In this document: in pieces, positions 8,034 through 18,411 of the stretch | How the letters are laid out: each line of letters starts with the position of its first letter | Position numbering within the stretch: position 1 is the first letter of the stretch | Source: CAYOMP01 sp964405075 | GTDB taxonomy: Bacteria > Bacillota > Clostridia > Lachnospirales > Lachnospiraceae | DNA: 54,004 nucleotides | Reading direction: 5' to 3' | NCBI GenBank assembly: GCA_964405075.1 | Contig: CAYOMP010000003.1 | Coordinates: 1-54,004 of the forward strand | Position numbers and translations under genes: made by a program | Notes under the pieces: generated by a model | The model's input: only the letters and a program-made list of their open reading frames with translations | The model's database searches: none | Told to the model about the DNA's origin: nothing

Positions 8034-11000
8034 ATGGCAATAAGAAAAGAAACTATATCCAAGTATATATATGATTCTAATGTGAGAAAAGAAGGACAAC
8101 GTATTTTTGTAAAAAATCAGGTGAGAAATCTGTCGGTAGATATAAAAACAGAGAATAATTTTGAGATAACAGCAGTTGTAATTGATGAAAGAAAGGCATA
8201 TAGAACAAGTGTCAGTGTTGAGGGAATGTATGTAAGATGTCAGTGTGATTGCTCAAGATATGGTATGTGGGGTGGTTGTAGACATACGGCTGCTACTTTA
8301 TACCAATATTGCGATGAAGTTGAAAAAGGGACTGTTAAACGAAGTACTTCTGAATCAATTAAGAATTTAATGTATGATTATGCCGTAATGACAAAAAGAA
8401 ATGTTTTTAAGAAGAAAGTAGAGGGAAATGTTGAATTAATTCCTATTTTAACTTTTTCTTATGGTGTAGTAGGTCTCAAATTCAAGGTGGGGATTGACCA
8501 TAAATATGTAATCAAGGACTTACAGGAATTTGCAGATAATGTACGGGATGGAGAAGATTTTTCTTATGGAAAAAAATTGAGATTTGTACATGATAGAAGT
8601 GCATTTTCAAAAGAAAGTTTACCTTTGGTGGATTTTTTGATGGAAAGCATTGCTAATTATAATAATGCAATACTTTCTTATGAAGGATATAGAAAAGAAA
8701 AAACATTAAAAACACTTAATTTATCTTGTATGGAACTGGATAAATTTATGAATATAATGATGAATAAAAGAGTTTACTTTTCTATATACGATAAGGAACG
8801 ATTTGTTCAAATCAGAGAGGAAAACCCAATAATCAATTTCTACATGAGAAAGGTAGAAAATGGGGCTATGGTCAGCCGTGATAATATGGAAATAATGTGG
8901 GGAGAAGAAAGAGCATATTGTTTGAGTGAAGAGTATATATATGCTTCCACATCCAAATTCAAAAAGGAAATGCAGATAATATTAGAAAGCATTACAGCAA
9001 ATAGAGAAGAGTATGTGGCAGAGGAGGATATGTCTGCTTTTACAGCTGCCATAGTACCGGTATTTGAAAAATATGGGGCAGTATTAGCCAGAGGTATTGA
9101 ACTGGAAAAATATGCCCCTGCACAGACTCAGCTGGAAATATATTTAGATACAGAAAATATGAAGGTAACTTGTACAATATGGGCTGTTTATGGTGATAAG
9201 AAATATAATCTGTTTGACAAATTCAATCCGGTAGAAACCTATAGAGATATTAAAACAGAAGGGGAAATATTTGTACTGGGTCAGCGCTATTTTAAAGAAG
9301 ATGCATCAAATGGGTATTTTTTCATTGAAAATGATGATGATGATTTGTATGAATTCCTGGTAAAAGGTCTTGATGAAATGCAGCAATTAGGGGAAGTATT
9401 TGTATCTGATGCATTCAATAATATGAAAGTATATCCAACACCGAAGGTATCCTTTGGTGTGTCTATAGATAGTGATTTGCTGTATTTGGATGTTGATATG
9501 GGAGACTTTCCAAAGAACCAATTACTTCAATTATTAGATAGTTATAAGAAGAAAAAGAAATATCATAGATTAAAATCTGGGGAATTTATTAGCTTAGAGG
9601 AGTCTTCATTTAGTACATTGGCAGAATTGTCAGATGGACTTATGTTGACCAATAAGCAGCTGCAAGAGGGAAGTTTTTCAGTGCCTTCTAACAGAGCATT
9701 ATATGTAGACAAGGTTTTAAGAGAGAGTAATGAAAATGTAGAGTATACCAGAGATTCCTATTTTAGAACGTTGGTTAGAAATATTAAGGCGATGGAAGAC
9801 AGTGAATATGAAGTACCTGCTTGTTTGAAATCCGTATTGCGAGAATATCAAAAAACAGGCTATCGTTGGCTTAGAAGCCTTAATGCCTATGGATTTGGCG
9901 GAATATTGGCTGATGATATGGGACTTGGAAAAACAGTTCAGGTTATTGCATTATTGCTGTCCATAAAAGAGGAAAAGGGTAAGATAAGCAGTATTATTGT
10001 GTGTCCTGCCTCTTTGGTATTTAACTGGGAAAGGGAAATTAAAAGATTTGCACCAGATTTAGATGTGGCGGTAATCAGTGGTTCAGCCACGGTAAGAAGT
10101 CAGGCTATTGATGATTATGAGAATAAGGATGTTTTGGTAACATCCTATGATTTGTTAAAGAGAGACATTGAGGCTTATAGTAAGAAAAAATTTGACGTGC
10201 AAATTATAGATGAGGCTCAATATATTAAAAATCCGGTTACTCAGGCTGCCAAGGCAGTTAAGGAAATCACGGCCACAACAAAGTTTGCCCTTACAGGAAC
10301 ACCTATAGAGAACAGGTTAAGTGAATTATGGAGTATATTTGATTATTTAATGCCTGGAATGCTATTTAGTTATACAAGATTTAAAAATGATATAGAGATT
10401 CCAATAGTGAGCTGTGACGATCCGGTGGCTTTAACAATGCTTCACAGAATAATTAGTCCGTTTATTTTAAGGCGTTTGAAAAAAGATGTATTAAAGGATC
10501 TGCCAGAAAAATTAGAAGACGTTATATATGCAAAAATGGAAGAAGAGCAGGAACGTTTATATGTTGCAAATGTGATGCAGTTAAAGGATAGCATTGATAA
10601 TAAATCAGATTCAGAATTCAGGAAAGATAAAATACAGATTTTGTCCCAGCTTACAAGGTTAAGACAAATATGCTGTGATCCGTCATTATTTTATGATGAT
10701 TACAATAGTGGCTCAGCCAAGCTGGATGTATGCATGGACTTAATAGAAAATGGTGTAGATAGTGGACATAAGATTTTGCTATTTTCTCAGTTTACCAGTA
10801 TGCTGGATATAGTTGCTAAACGATTAGAAAGTAGTGACATTAGTTACTATATGCTTACGGGACAGACTACAAAGGCAAAGAGACAGCAGTTGGTTGAGAA
10901 TTTTAATGAAAATGATACCAGTGTATTTTTAATATCTCTAAAGGCTGGTGGAACAGGACTTAATCTGACCTCAGCAGATATTGTTATACATTATGACCCA

Positions 11001-11222
11001 TGGTGGAATATAGCTGCACAGAATCAGGCAACAGACAGAGCACATAGAATAGGGCAGAAGAATGTGGTAACAGTATACAAATTAATTGCAAAAGATTCTA
11101 TAGAAGAAAAAATAATGCAATTGCAAGAGATGAAAAAAGATTTGGCAGATAGTATTATTTCCGGAGAAGAAATTGCCAGTGGCAAGTTAAACAGAGAGGA
11201 TTTACTAGAATTACTGTCATAA
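8034..11222 (+). CDS. SNF2-family helicase with SWIM zinc finger
   Basis: The 1062-residue product begins with a SWIM domain (CQC at about residue 69, then CRH at about 83), which binds zinc. A long linker domain typical of bacterial SNF2 helicases follows. The ATPase core starts near residue 610: Walker A DDMGLGKTVQ at about 626, Walker B DEAQ at about 726, motif III LTGTPIENRLSELW, then the HELICc lobe with LISLKAGGTGLNLTSA and the arginine-finger motif DRAHRIGQ. These are ATP-dependent double-stranded DNA translocases that remodel protein-DNA complexes. The partner is unknown. It lies 38 bp before the Maf gene, but I see no functional link to motility. Confidence 0.95.
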   Translation: MAIRKETISKYIYDSNVRKEGQRIFVKNQVRNLSVDIKTENNFEITAVVIDERKAYRTSVSVEGMYVRCQCDCSRYGMWGGCRHTAATLYQYCDEVEKGTVKRSTSESIKNLMYDYAVMTKRNVFKKKVEGNVELIPILTFSYGVVGLKFKVGIDHKYVIKDLQEFADNVRDGEDFSYGKKLRFVHDRSAFSKESLPLVDFLMESIANYNNAILSYEGYRKEKTLKTLNLSCMELDKFMNIMMNKRVYFSIYDKERFVQIREENPIINFYMRKVENGAMVSRDNMEIMWGEERAYCLSEEYIYASTSKFKKEMQIILESITANREEYVAEEDMSAFTAAIVPVFEKYGAVLARGIELEKYAPAQTQLEIYLDTENMKVTCTIWAVYGDKKYNLFDKFNPVETYRDIKTEGEIFVLGQRYFKEDASNGYFFIENDDDDLYEFLVKGLDEMQQLGEVFVSDAFNNMKVYPTPKVSFGVSIDSDLLYLDVDMGDFPKNQLLQLLDSYKKKKKYHRLKSGEFISLEESSFSTLAELSDGLMLTNKQLQEGSFSVPSNRALYVDKVLRESNENVEYTRDSYFRTLVRNIKAMEDSEYEVPACLKSVLREYQKTGYRWLRSLNAYGFGGILADDMGLGKTVQVIALLLSIKEEKGKISSIIVCPASLVFNWEREIKRFAPDLDVAVISGSATVRSQAIDDYENKDVLVTSYDLLKRDIEAYSKKKFDVQIIDEAQYIKNPVTQAAKAVKEITATTKFALTGTPIENRLSELWSIFDYLMPGMLFSYTRFKNDIEIPIVSCDDPVALTMLHRIISPFILRRLKKDVLKDLPEKLEDVIYAKMEEEQERLYVANVMQLKDSIDNKSDSEFRKDKIQILSQLTRLRQICCDPSLFYDDYNSGSAKLDVCMDLIENGVDSGHKILLFSQFTSMLDIVAKRLESSDISYYMLTGQTTKAKRQQLVENFNENDTSVFLISLKAGGTGLNLTSADIVIHYDPWWNIAAQNQATDRAHRIGQKNVVTVYKLIAKDSIEEKIMQLQEMKKDLADSIISGEEIASGKLNREDLLELLS

Positions 11223-11260
11223 TAGGGCGAAAGAAATATTGAAATGTTGAGGGGATTAGG

Positions 11261-12931
11261 ATGTTAACAAAAGAAATATTTAATTATGCAAATGCTATAA
11301 ATGGTTATTCAAAAATTGTGGTATTTGAATTACGAAGACAAAATTACGACACAGGTCTTAGAAAGTGGCGAAGTGTAGTAAGTTGGACGAACTTCTTGGT
11401 AGAAAAATTATATGAAAATATTACAGAAATTAATACCAATTATATGGAGTTTGATTTGCGTTTACTTTTGACGCCAATGGAGAATATTATTGTGGCTCAG
11501 GAAAATGGTGACTATTTACTTATGGCAGATATGATTGAGTTACAGTTTTTACCGATAATTGAGCAGATAGTTCATATGTTTGTAACAGATGAAGTATCAA
11601 ATGAAGATGTAGAAGAAAGAATTACGGAAAACACCAGATTAATAGCGTGTTTTGATGAAGAGTTAGCAAAAAATATAAGAAATAATTATCAGTTGGATGA
11701 AGGCTACTATTTAGAGTACACCAGCGGGGGGGATGTTACATTAAGAATTGAAAAGGATGGAAGGAATTTTTATGTAGCTGGAAATAATTCCTTGTATTTC
11801 GAAGGATATTTATTCGCGGACAAGTACTATAAACCAAGTAAAAGTAAATATATTGTTGCTGGTTTAGGTATGGGATTTGGTATAAGTAGTCTGGCAGAAA
11901 AAGATTGTGAGCAGATAGATGTATTTGAAAGCGATATAAATATAATTAGAGCTGTATGTCAGTATGGTAATTTACCCAAAATGTACTGTGAATGGAAGAC
12001 ATTGAGAATTCATTATGACCCAGATTTCACCAAGTTTGTCAGGGCACAGGAAATGGCAGATTTTGATAATACAGAGATAATAATTTACCAGCCTTTTATA
12101 AAAAATATCACCAATCCAAGTATAAGGCAAAAATTTGAAGAGTTATTTTTGGTTGATAGTTCTATTAGAAATCAAGAGGGATTAATGTATTCTAATTTTA
12201 GAGTAAATGAAAGACTAATAGATAAAAATGTAGATGAATTAAAAGACAAATTTGAAGGAAAAGATGTATATATTATAGCAGCAGGACCTTCTTTGGATAA
12301 TAATATTGAGTTATTGAAGAATAAACCTCTAAATAGTGTTATTTTAGCCACAGGAACAGTGTTTAAAAAACTGATTAATTTAGGAATTGACATAGATTAT
12401 GTTGTTGTTAGTGATTCAAATGTAAGGGTTAGAAGTCAGATAATTGGTATGGAAAGAGAAAAGGCAGGATTAATAATTTTGTCAACGGCATCAAAGCATT
12501 TTGCAGACACGTATTGTGGAGAAAAATATATTGCATATCAGAAAGATTATGAATTATCGCAAAAAGTGGCAAAGGAAAAAGGGAATATGCTATATGCATC
12601 AGGTGGTTCTGTAACTACATTAGCGTTAGATATAGCCATTAATCTGTGTGCTAAGAGAATTATATTCCTAGGATTAGATTTGGCTTATACGAATAATCTG
12701 GCTCATGCAACAGGAACTTCAAGGCGTGAACATAAGGGAACCGAAGGTTTAACACCGGTTGAATCTGTGGATGGTGGAGTGGTTTATGCTAATAATAGTT
12801 TTATTATGTACAGGCATTGGATTGAAAACAGAATTAAAGATGTAAATATTCCTATAATAGATGCAACTGAAGGTGGAGCTAAGATAAAGGGAACTATGAT
12901 TTGTAATCTGGCAGAAATTTTACAGGGTTAA
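11261..12931 (+). CDS. Motility accessory factor Maf-like (DUF115 / MptE-like) protein
   Basis: The 556-residue protein has the DUF115 core: YIIAAGPSLDNN at about residue 340, ILATGTVFKKL, DIDYVVVSDSN, and a later GLDLAYTNNLAHATG segment. The N-terminal half has a Rossmann-like GLGMGFGISSL motif. This family (Maf, 6-hydroxymethylpterin pyrophosphokinase-like fold) transfers nonulosonic acid sugars to flagellin in several bacteria. Its position upstream of flagellin and FliS supports a flagellin modification role. No sugar biosynthesis genes are in the window, so donor and linkage are unknown. The GAGGGG site lies about 8 bases before the ATG. Confidence 0.88.
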   Translation: MLTKEIFNYANAINGYSKIVVFELRRQNYDTGLRKWRSVVSWTNFLVEKLYENITEINTNYMEFDLRLLLTPMENIIVAQENGDYLLMADMIELQFLPIIEQIVHMFVTDEVSNEDVEERITENTRLIACFDEELAKNIRNNYQLDEGYYLEYTSGGDVTLRIEKDGRNFYVAGNNSLYFEGYLFADKYYKPSKSKYIVAGLGMGFGISSLAEKDCEQIDVFESDINIIRAVCQYGNLPKMYCEWKTLRIHYDPDFTKFVRAQEMADFDNTEIIIYQPFIKNITNPSIRQKFEELFLVDSSIRNQEGLMYSNFRVNERLIDKNVDELKDKFEGKDVYIIAAGPSLDNNIELLKNKPLNSVILATGTVFKKLINLGIDIDYVVVSDSNVRVRSQIIGMEREKAGLIILSTASKHFADTYCGEKYIAYQKDYELSQKVAKEKGNMLYASGGSVTTLALDIAINLCAKRIIFLGLDLAYTNNLAHATGTSRREHKGTEGLTPVESVDGGVVYANNSFIMYRHWIENRIKDVNIPIIDATEGGAKIKGTMICNLAEILQG

Positions 12932-13018
12932 GAAAATAAGTGTTTATGCCGAAAACTATTGTAGTTAAGTTATTTGTAAGATATACGGTTAAAAGCATAA
13001 TCGATTGGAGGAGACTCA

Positions 13019-16000
13019 ATGCAGGTAGAGAATAATTTAGAGGTGTCTAGATTAGATAAAAAAGTAGAAGCTAATAAAGGTATGGATGGGGTAAGCCAGT
13101 TTATAAAGACGAATCAAACTGGAATGTTTACAGAAAGTGTACTATTTGGTAGTAATGAAGAAAAAATATTTAATACAGAAAAAACAACAAAAGAAGAAAT
13201 AGAGCAGGCAGCAGGTAATCAGGCAAGTGAATTTGTAAGGGAGACACTTGCATCATTATCTAAAGATATTACAGGAGATGACCTTACTAAGTTAAATGAG
13301 GAAGGTACAGATGTAGAGAATCAGGATGTGAAAACAATTGTTACAGAAACAGATAAGATAAAGGCTTATTTAGCTACACATTCTGATGAGTATACAGTAG
13401 TAGGAGATTTGTCAGAAGAAGCCTTGGCTGAGGTTTCCGGGGGAAGTGAATTAGCCGCAAAAGTAGCCGTAAAAATGGCCGAAAATAATGTTTCAGTTAA
13501 TAAAGAAAATGTTGAAGAAGCTACAGAGGCAGTAAAAATGGCTTCTCAAATATCTGACATTTCAGAGGCAACCTTAGGGTATTTAATATCTAACGATTTA
13601 CCTATAACCATTGAAAATATTTATAAAGCTGAGCATAGTGCAGGTGGTATAACAACTGGTACATATGGTGCAGGATATTATTCAACAGGCAGCGGATATT
13701 TACAAAAGGCATCTGCGGACATAGATTGGAACTCATTGCAGGGACAAATCGAAAAAGTTATTGTAAATGCAGGCTTGCAGATTGATGAGAACACAACAAA
13801 TGAAGCCAAGTGGTTAATATCTAATCACCTTCCACTTACTGAGGAAACACTTACAACAGTTGATGAATTAGGAAAAGTAGAATTTCCGTTAGATGAAGAA
13901 AAGGTTATTGCAAATGTAGTGGAGAATATGAGTGTGGGCGGTAGTGCTAAGGGTGCATATATAGCTGAAACTCTTGGAATTATTGATAGAGCAAAGGAAG
14001 CTTCAGATGTAATAAACAATGCGACAGATGAAGATTTAATAACGATAATCGAAGAAAACAAGACAATTAATATTCAGAATTTGAAAGCTGCAATAAATGA
14101 AAGAACCAGTGATGACAGCCAGAATAGTTCTGAAAATGAAAATGCGAAATACAATCAGGTAGCAACAGATGAAGATATTAAGCTGGTAACAGCCAGACGT
14201 CAGTTAGAAGAAATCAGACTACAAATGACTGTTGAAGCTAATATTAAGATGTTAAAGCAGGGTATTAGCATAGAAACAAAACCACTTGAAGAGTTAGTTA
14301 ATGAACTTAAAAAAATAGAAGCAAATTATTATAACCAGTTATTTGAAGGTGCAAAGGTAGAAGCAACAGAAGAAAATATTGACCTTTTTAAGGAAGTAAC
14401 TTCAAAGGTAGAAGAAATTAAATACGTACCAAGCTATACTATTGGTGGTATTGTAAGTGGTGAAACCAGTAAGACGGTAAATGAAGTTCATTCAAAGGGT
14501 ACAGCACTAAAGAATAGATTAGATAAGGCTAGTGAATCTTATGAAGCCCTAATGACTAAGCCTAGAGCAGATATGGGAGATAAAATATCTACAGCATTTA
14601 GAAATGTTGATGATATTTTAGAAGATATGGGATTAGAAACTACTAGTGCAAATCAGCGTGCGGTGAGAATTCTTGGTTACAACTCTATGGAAATAACAGA
14701 AGAAAATATTATGAGCGTTAAATCTGTAGATTCGGAAATAAACAGAATGTTTCAGGCTATGACACCATCTACTGTATTGAAGATGATAAGAGAGAAGATG
14801 AATCCGCTGGATATGAATATTAGTGAATTAAATCTTATCTTGGAAGATATGCAGGATGGTTCATCTAGTAATGAAAAATACAGTGAATTCTTATGGAAAT
14901 TAGAGCAGAATAATGAAATAACAGAGGCAGAAAGAGCAACATATATAGGAATGTATCGACTCTTAAACAGTGTTGAAAAGACAGATGGAGCTGTGGTTGG
15001 TGCGTTAGTAAATCAGAATGCAGATATTACCCTTAATAATTTACTTATGGGGGTTAGAACCTATAAAAATAAAGGTGTAAATGTATCTGTTGATGATAAT
15101 TTTGGTGGATTAGAAAGTGTAGGCTTTAAGACAACTAACATTGATGAGCAATTATCAACATCATTTAACGGTAATCAGACAAGTAGTGAGCAGAATAACA
15201 GTGAAAGTCAGACATATTATGAGAATCTGGTTAATGAGACATTAAATGAGATGTCTCCGGAGAAATTAATGGAATTACTTCAAAATCCGGAATTAGCCAA
15301 TATGACTTTGGAAAGCTTTAGGGATGCTTTGAATTTAGCAAAAGAAGATACTGGCAGTCAAAAGGAATATTTAGAGCAGAAGTTAGAAAGTATGAAACAG
15401 GCGGCAAGTGTTGAGGAGAGCGTTATTAAAGCATTAGAAGGAAGTGACCAGCCTGTTACGATAAATAATATTTTAGCAGCGAATCAGATGTTTAATGCAA
15501 GAGGAAGTCTGTTTAAAAAATTACTAAATCAGGAAAATACTGAACAAAGTGAAACTTCAAAGGAATTAGAAGATAAGGTTGATAATTTATTAGACAGTTT
15601 AACAGACGAGGACAGCTTTAAAACTGCCTACGAGGAAATGACTGATAAAGCTACAGAATTGGTAGATGAAATGGCAGAAGAGGCGCAACCGGAATACATT
15701 AATATCAAGGAATTATCTCTTATGAGAAATGAAATAACATTAGCTACTAATTTAAGCCGAGAAGAAAAATATCAGATTCCAGTGGAAATTAATGATGAAT
15801 TAACAACTATTTCTCTTACTGTAATACATAATGCTGATAGTGCCAGTAGGGTAGCGTTGACTATGTCTAATGAAAGGTTTGGTGACGTAGCGGCAACATT
15901 CTCAGTGAAGAATGGACAAATTACAGGTTATGCAGCTACTACAAGGGAAGAGGCAGTTAAGGATTTGGCAAATGCTATTAATATGTTTGCAAATAATGTA

Positions 16001-16171
16001 GAAGAAATAGGCTTAAAGGTGGATTCAATGCAGGCAATGTATAGTGATTCACTAAACATTAACAAGTTTGAGAGCGAACAGGCTGGAGGGGATGATAAGA
16101 GTCCTACCGTAGACTTATATAGAGCGTCAAAAATGTTCATTGAAGCCATAAAAGGGAGTGACATTAACTAA
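13019..16171 (+). CDS. Large flagellar-locus protein, DUF6240-like, with FliK-like C-terminus
   Basis: This acidic 1050-residue protein has no signal peptide and no membrane helix. A short motif of the form LPITxENIxxA recurs: NVSVNKENVEEA (about 157), LPITIENIYKA (about 194), LPLTEETL (about 271), TINIQNLKAA, MEITEENI, ADITLNNLLMG and PVTINNILAA. This suggests tandem helical repeats. The last 110 residues (about 918-1025) fit the FliK hook-length control C-terminal pattern: a PVEIN strand, a DVAATFSVKNGQITGY strand pair, then a helix ending in EEIGLKVDSMQ. I believe the family is DUF6240, found beside flagellin genes in Lachnospiraceae. A role in hook or filament assembly is inference. A GGAGGAG site precedes the ATG. 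Confidence 0.8.
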   Translation: MQVENNLEVSRLDKKVEANKGMDGVSQFIKTNQTGMFTESVLFGSNEEKIFNTEKTTKEEIEQAAGNQASEFVRETLASLSKDITGDDLTKLNEEGTDVENQDVKTIVTETDKIKAYLATHSDEYTVVGDLSEEALAEVSGGSELAAKVAVKMAENNVSVNKENVEEATEAVKMASQISDISEATLGYLISNDLPITIENIYKAEHSAGGITTGTYGAGYYSTGSGYLQKASADIDWNSLQGQIEKVIVNAGLQIDENTTNEAKWLISNHLPLTEETLTTVDELGKVEFPLDEEKVIANVVENMSVGGSAKGAYIAETLGIIDRAKEASDVINNATDEDLITIIEENKTINIQNLKAAINERTSDDSQNSSENENAKYNQVATDEDIKLVTARRQLEEIRLQMTVEANIKMLKQGISIETKPLEELVNELKKIEANYYNQLFEGAKVEATEENIDLFKEVTSKVEEIKYVPSYTIGGIVSGETSKTVNEVHSKGTALKNRLDKASESYEALMTKPRADMGDKISTAFRNVDDILEDMGLETTSANQRAVRILGYNSMEITEENIMSVKSVDSEINRMFQAMTPSTVLKMIREKMNPLDMNISELNLILEDMQDGSSSNEKYSEFLWKLEQNNEITEAERATYIGMYRLLNSVEKTDGAVVGALVNQNADITLNNLLMGVRTYKNKGVNVSVDDNFGGLESVGFKTTNIDEQLSTSFNGNQTSSEQNNSESQTYYENLVNETLNEMSPEKLMELLQNPELANMTLESFRDALNLAKEDTGSQKEYLEQKLESMKQAASVEESVIKALEGSDQPVTINNILAANQMFNARGSLFKKLLNQENTEQSETSKELEDKVDNLLDSLTDEDSFKTAYEEMTDKATELVDEMAEEAQPEYINIKELSLMRNEITLATNLSREEKYQIPVEINDELTTISLTVIHNADSASRVALTMSNERFGDVAATFSVKNGQITGYAATTREEAVKDLANAINMFANNVEEIGLKVDSMQAMYSDSLNINKFESEQAGGDDKSPTVDLYRASKMFIEAIKGSDIN

Positions 16172-16185
16172 ATTGTGTTAATTAC

Positions 16186-16213
16186 TAAAGTAATTGCAAA
16201 AATTAACCGATAT
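16186..16213 (+). promoter_or_regulatory. Sigma-28 (SigD/FliA) type promoter for flagellin
   Basis: TAAAGTAA at 16186-16193 and ACCGATAT at 16206-16213 match the flagellar sigma factor consensus (TAAA then GCCGATAA). The spacing is about one base longer than usual. It lies about 77 bases before the flagellin ATG, directly after the upstream stop codon. Confidence 0.75.
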
Positions 16214-16289
16214 TTTCTATGAAGTAAGAGAAATTAATTATTTTAATAGATATTTGCAATATAAACTAATTATACGAAGAGGTGTGTAT

Positions 16290-17828
16290 ATGAAAATTAA
16301 CTATAATGTATCAGCGATGATAGCCAATAACAAATTAAACATTGCAGAGGGAAGAGTATCTAAATCATTGGAAAGATTATCTTCAGGATACAAAATTAAT
16401 GAAGCTAAGGATAATCCATCAGGAATGGCTATTTCCAGAAAGTTAAGAGAACAGATTAATGGTCTTGACAGAGCATCATCAAATACTTCAGATGCTATTT
16501 CGGCAGTGCAGACAGCTGATAGTGCTTTACAGGAAATTACATCAATTGTACAAAGAATTCGTGAATTAAATGTACAGGCATTGAATGATGTATATACGGA
16601 TAATGACAGAGCTGCTATCCAGGAAGAAGTAGATGGATTAACAGATGAAATTGACAGAATCGTTAGAGATACAGAGTTTAACAGTATTACACTTTTAGAT
16701 GGTTCAATTGACAGAAAAGGTTTTACAAATACAACAGAAGTTTCAGTAGATACTTATTCTACAGAAGTTATGCCGGGAGATTATAAGTTTAAAATTACTC
16801 AGGCTCCTGAATTAGCTGTATGCAAAGCAGGTCAGGCAGGAGTGTCTGGAACTAGTACAATTACAGCAGCTCAGGCAGGAAAAATCACAATTAATGGTGA
16901 GTCTGTAGAGATTAAAGAAGGAGAAACAATGACGGAGGTATATGAAAAACTTAAATATACTGCGTCAAAAGGTGATGTAAATGTATTTGTAGTTGATAAA
17001 AATGCTACTAAGGAAGCTAATATAACTAATGAAACATTGAGCAGTGCCGGTTATATAATTGATAAAGGCATTGATGATTTGGGTGGCGACAATGTATTAA
17101 TGTTCGTATCAGAAGAGTATGGTGCAGATGCACATGTTAATATCAGCTGGGATAATGCGGATTTAGCAGCAGCATTAGGTTTAGTAGATTCAACTGGTGA
17201 TATGTCTACTGAAAATGTGGGAGTAGACGCAAAGATAGAAATTGTAAAGAATACAGCAGATCCAAAGTCTTTATTTACATCAACAGCTACTGCTGCGGTA
17301 AATGGAGACAAGGTAGTATTTAGTGATAGAAATAACTTCCAGATTGATGTTACTATTGATCCTGATGTGTTATCAGTACAAAATTCAGGTGCTGGTGTTA
17401 CAGAGTTTGAAGTAGTAATGGAAATAAACGATATGGGAGCTATGAAGATACAGGTAGGTGGAATGGAAGGGCAGACAGTTGATGTTGTTATTCCACCAAT
17501 GTCAGTAAAGGATCTAGGATTAGATAATCTTAATATGATGGGTTCAGAAGGGCTTAATCGTTCATTGGTAGCAATTGATTCAGCAATGGATAGAATTCTT
17601 GAAGTTGAAGCAAAAATCGGTGCATACGAAAGCAGATTTGAAACAACAGTTTCTGCTATTAGTAGCTATGACTACAACTTAGAAGAGGCAGAATCTAGAG
17701 TTATGGATACAGATATGGCAGAAGAAATGACAAATTATCAAACAGCCAATGTTATTGCAGAAGCAGCAACTGCAATGGTTGCACAGGCTAATGAAAGACC
17801 ACAGAGAATATTGCAGTTATTACAGTAG
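16290..17828 (+). CDS. fliC: Flagellin
   Basis: The true start is the ATG at 16290, preceded by AGAGGTG. The longer frame from 16194 would run through the promoter region. The 512-residue protein has a canonical N-terminal D0/D1 region (MKINYNVSAMIANNKL, RLSSGYKINEAKDNPSGMAI) and a C-terminal D1/D0 region (ESRVMDTDMAEEMTNYQ, ending in ANERPQRILQLL). A variable central region of about 250 residues forms the surface-exposed part. It is secreted unfolded by the flagellar export apparatus and polymerises into the filament. FliS follows 18 bases later, and the Maf gene upstream suggests glycosylation. Most bacterial flagellins end in LLQ or LLR, as here. Confidence 0.97.
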   Translation: MKINYNVSAMIANNKLNIAEGRVSKSLERLSSGYKINEAKDNPSGMAISRKLREQINGLDRASSNTSDAISAVQTADSALQEITSIVQRIRELNVQALNDVYTDNDRAAIQEEVDGLTDEIDRIVRDTEFNSITLLDGSIDRKGFTNTTEVSVDTYSTEVMPGDYKFKITQAPELAVCKAGQAGVSGTSTITAAQAGKITINGESVEIKEGETMTEVYEKLKYTASKGDVNVFVVDKNATKEANITNETLSSAGYIIDKGIDDLGGDNVLMFVSEEYGADAHVNISWDNADLAAALGLVDSTGDMSTENVGVDAKIEIVKNTADPKSLFTSTATAAVNGDKVVFSDRNNFQIDVTIDPDVLSVQNSGAGVTEFEVVMEINDMGAMKIQVGGMEGQTVDVVIPPMSVKDLGLDNLNMMGSEGLNRSLVAIDSAMDRILEVEAKIGAYESRFETTVSAISSYDYNLEEAESRVMDTDMAEEMTNYQTANVIAEAATAMVAQANERPQRILQLLQ

Positions 17829-17846
17829 TTAAATGGAGAGTAATTC

Positions 17847-18323
17847 ATGAAAAAAGAGCTTATTAATGAGTTTACAGTGAGAATTACACAAAGTAATAAA
17901 AGTCAGTTAGTTGTTGTATTATATGATATGACCTTAGAGTATTTAAAAGAGGCAAAAAGCTTATATGAGTCAGGAGATATTGATGGTTTTGTTTCAGAGG
18001 TGAAAAAAGCCCAAAAGTGTATCGCTGAGTTAATGTCTTCTTTGGATATGCAATATAAGATGTCAGTAGGTTATATGAAAATATACATATACATAAGTAG
18101 AATGCTGGTGGATTCAGCTATTAAGAGAAAACCTGTTGAATTAGACAGAGCCGAAGGAATGATAGTAAAATTAAGAGATTCCTACAAGGAAGCTACAAAG
18201 AATGATAATTCAGCACCTTTAATGGGGAATGCTCATCAGGTATATGCTGGAATGACATATGGAAAAGGCACACTTAATGAAATGTGTGATTCATCTGGTA
18301 TGAATAGAGGATTTACAGTATAA
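17847..18323 (+). CDS. fliS: Flagellar export chaperone FliS-like protein
   Basis: The 158-residue all-helical protein has the FliS pattern: FTVRITQSNKSQLVVVLYDM near the N-terminus, a central segment with AQKCIAELMSSLDM, and a C-terminal region with YAGMTYGKGTLNEM. It binds the C-terminus of newly made flagellin in the cytoplasm and prevents premature polymerisation. It lies 18 bases after flagellin, so the two are co-transcribed. It is somewhat longer than typical FliS (about 125-135 residues), mostly through its C-terminal tail. Confidence 0.88.
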   Translation: MKKELINEFTVRITQSNKSQLVVVLYDMTLEYLKEAKSLYESGDIDGFVSEVKKAQKCIAELMSSLDMQYKMSVGYMKIYIYISRMLVDSAIKRKPVELDRAEGMIVKLRDSYKEATKNDNSAPLMGNAHQVYAGMTYGKGTLNEMCDSSGMNRGFTV

Positions 18324-18327
18324 AGGT

Positions 18328-18357
18328 AAAAGCCGGTCACAATAGTGGCTGGCTTTT
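18328..18357. terminator. Intrinsic terminator after fliS
   Basis: AAAAGCCGGTCAC (18328-18340) pairs with GTGGCTGGCTTTT (18345-18357) around the loop AATA, with two G-U pairs and a T5 tail. It closes the flagellin transcript and is partly symmetric towards the convergent minus-strand gene. Confidence 0.85.
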
Positions 18358-18411
18358 TCATTTACTAGGAAACTATAATAAAATATTAATGGTTATATGT
18401 TTTGTTGCAGA

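Noticed and set aside
16194..16289. N-terminal extension of flagellin
   Set aside because: Flagellins start at MxINxN; the extension overlaps the sigma-28 promoter and lacks a ribosome binding site.
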